Of a stretch of DNA of 64,000 nt, positions 62,595 through 64,000 are shown one piece after another; position 1 is the first letter of the stretch, and each line of letters opens with the position of its first letter. The translations under genes were made by a program, and so were the position numbers. The notes under the pieces were generated by a model. That model did not search any database. It was given only the letters and a program-made list of their open reading frames with translations, and had not been told where the DNA came from. The stretch is taken from NCBI RefSeq assembly GCF_005871085.1, contig NZ_VAUP01000028.1, forward strand, positions 427,725-491,724. Direction: 5' to 3'. This DNA is from Xanthobacter autotrophicus. GTDB taxonomy: Bacteria > Pseudomonadota > Alphaproteobacteria > Rhizobiales > Xanthobacteraceae.

Positions 62595-64000
62595 ACATGT
62601 TCGGATAGTTGGGTCCGCCGCCGCCCTCGGGGGCGGTCCAGGTGATGTTCTGGTTGGGGTCCTTGATGTCGCAGGTCTTGCAGTGCACGCAGTTCTGCGC
62701 GTTGATCTGGAAGCGCGGCGCATCCGCCCCCTCCTCGATCCATTCATAGACCCCCGCCGGGCAGTAGCGGTTGGACGGGCCGGCATAGATGTCGTGCTCC
62801 GACGCCTTCTGCAAAGCCATGTCCTTCACCACCAGATGCACCTGCTGGTTCTCTTCGTGGTTGGTGTTCGACAGGAACACCGAGGACAGCTTGTCGAAGG
62901 TGAGCACGCCATCCGGCCTGGGATAGGTGATCTTCTTGCACTCCTTGGCCGGCTTCAGGGAGGCGGCGTCGGTCTTGCCGTGCTTCAGGGTGCCGAACAG
63001 GGAGAAGCCCAGCGTGTTGGTCCACATGTCCAGCGCGCCGAGCGGAATGCCGATGAAGGTGCCGAGCTTCGACCACAGCGGCTTCACATTGCGCACCTTC
63101 TTCAGGTCCGCGCCGATGGCGGAGGAGCGCCACGCCGCCTCGTAGCTCGCAAGCTCGTCGTGGCCGCGATCCTCGGCCAGCGCCCCGGCGAGGTGGTCGG
63201 CGGCCAGGATCCCCGAGAGCACCGCATTATGGCTGCCCTTGATGCGCGGCACGTTCACGAAGCCCGCCGCGCAGCCCACCAGCACGCCGCCGGGGAAGCT
63301 CAGCTTGGGCACGCTCTGGTAGCCGCCTTCCGAGAGGGCGCGGGCGCCATAGGCGATGCGCTTGCCGCCCTCGAACGTGTCCTTGAAGAAGGGGTGGGTC
63401 TTGAAGCGCTGGAACTCGTCGAAGGGCGACAGCCAGGGGTTCTGGTAGTTGAGGTGGACCACGAAGCCCACCATCACCTGCTCATCCTCCATATGGTAGA
63501 GGAAGGCGCCGCCGCCGGTCTTGCCGTCCAGCGGCCAGCCGAAGCCGTGCTGCACCAGGCCGGGCTTGTGCTTCTCCGGCTTCACCTTCCACAGCTCCTT
63601 CAGCCCGATGCCGAATTTCGGCACGTCGCGGCCGGCGTCGAGGCCGTATCTGGCGATGAGCTGCTTGGTGAGATGGCCGCGCGCACCCTCGGCGAACACG
63701 GTGTAGCGCCCGCGCAATTCCATGCCGCGGGTGAACTCGCCCTTGGGCACGCCGTTCTTGTCGACGCCCATGTCGCCGGTGGCGATGCCGGCCACCGCGC
63801 CCTTGTCGTCATAAAGGATCTCGTCGGCGGCGAAGCCGGGATAGATCTCCACCCCCAGCGCCTCGGCCCTGGTGGCGAGGAAGCGGCAGACATTGCCCAG
63901 GGAGCCGACGAAATTGCCGTGATTGTTCATCAGCGGCGGCATGGCGAAATTGGGCAGGCGGAGGCCGCCGGCGGGGCCGAGCAGGTAGAAATGGTCGTCG
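62593..64000 (-). CDS. etfQO: Electron transfer flavoprotein-ubiquinone oxidoreductase (5' end outside window)
   Basis: About 469 C-terminal residues are visible; the frame stays open to the right edge, where DDHFYLLGPAGGLRLPNFAM stands. It passes electrons from fatty-acid and amino-acid oxidation flavoproteins to ubiquinone at the inner membrane. FAD-side motifs NNHGNFVGSLGNVCRFLATR and LVGCAAGFVNVPRIKGSHNA are present. The C-terminal ferredoxin part shows INAQNCVHCKTCDIKDPNQN, with the [4Fe-4S] Cys, and ends GGGGPNYPNM. An ATG at 63942 is internal. The stop borders the ParB fragment directly. Confidence 0.96.
   Translation of the reverse strand, partial: DDHFYLLGPAGGLRLPNFAMPPLMNNHGNFVGSLGNVCRFLATRAEALGVEIYPGFAADEILYDDKGAVAGIATGDMGVDKNGVPKGEFTRGMELRGRYTVFAEGARGHLTKQLIARYGLDAGRDVPKFGIGLKELWKVKPEKHKPGLVQHGFGWPLDGKTGGGAFLYHMEDEQVMVGFVVHLNYQNPWLSPFDEFQRFKTHPFFKDTFEGGKRIAYGARALSEGGYQSVPKLSFPGGVLVGCAAGFVNVPRIKGSHNAVLSGILAADHLAGALAEDRGHDELASYEAAWRSSAIGADLKKVRNVKPLWSKLGTFIGIPLGALDMWTNTLGFSLFGTLKHGKTDAASLKPAKECKKITYPRPDGVLTFDKLSSVFLSNTNHEENQQVHLVVKDMALQKASEHDIYAGPSNRYCPAGVYEWIEEGADAPRFQINAQNCVHCKTCDIKDPNQNITWTAPEGGGGPNYPNM

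Overview
The window is a 64 kb piece of a GC-rich alphaproteobacterial chromosome. The gene content points to the Hyphomicrobiales (Rhizobiales), perhaps near Xanthobacteraceae; the family-level placement is inference. The signs are an EipB/DUF1849 envelope protein, an IalB-family protein, two phasins, Irr-type iron control elements beside bacterioferritin genes, a cobalamin riboswitch in front of cobU-cobO-cobQ, an orphan Anbu protease and two kinds of palindromic intergenic repeat typical of this order. Coding density is high, with many ATGA/GTGA/TTGA overlaps. Most of the window reads as core genome.

Layout. 1-5.5 kb: a ring-cleaving dioxygenase cut by the window edge, a small exported Cys protein, a TPR plus beta-barrel outer-membrane protein (Slam-like) paired with an exported FecR-domain protein, and a glycosyltransferase. 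5.8-12.8 kb: one operon with a NitT/TauT-type ABC importer, a GST-like protein and a two-subunit molybdenum hydroxylase of the xanthine dehydrogenase type. 12.9-19.8 kb: IalB, AsmA, a ferric-iron importer without its ATPase, bacterioferritin and bacterioferritin-associated ferredoxin. 20-24 kb: a PAS histidine-kinase homologue that has lost its catalytic residues, then two phasins. 24-28.7 kb: LPS heptose genes waaF-waaC-hldD-hldE. 28.7-33 kb: cobalamin riboswitch, cobU, cobO, cobQ, and convergent cobD.

33-53 kb is mostly housekeeping and envelope: a PPP-family phosphatase, a polysaccharide-export lipoprotein, a vWA protein, a DUF697 protein, CcdA, an UPF0173 hydrolase, CoaD, two cyclophilins, Anbu, a FemAB-like acyltransferase, GDPD, RidA, EipB, acylphosphatase, a GT39-like transferase, a YfcG-like GST and a TPR-glycosyltransferase fusion.

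The right end is accessory. A tRNA-Ser(GCU) at 53.0 kb is followed by a duplicated tRNA 3' end, a deleted IS3-family element and a decayed tyrosine recombinase, which together look like the scar of an integrated island. Next comes a catabolic-looking cluster: Tat-exported alpha/beta hydrolase of the haloacetate dehalogenase type, 2-hydroxycarboxylate transporter and LeuCD-like hydro-lyase, divergent from a LysR regulator across a 27-bp palindrome. Beyond it lie an outer-membrane protein fragment, an AraC/SDR pair and a ParB C-terminal fragment of plasmid type, abutting a partial core etfQO gene at the right edge.

The best candidates for something undescribed are the hydrolase-transporter-hydratase cluster, the Slam-like/FecR pair and the kinase homologue without its catalytic residues.
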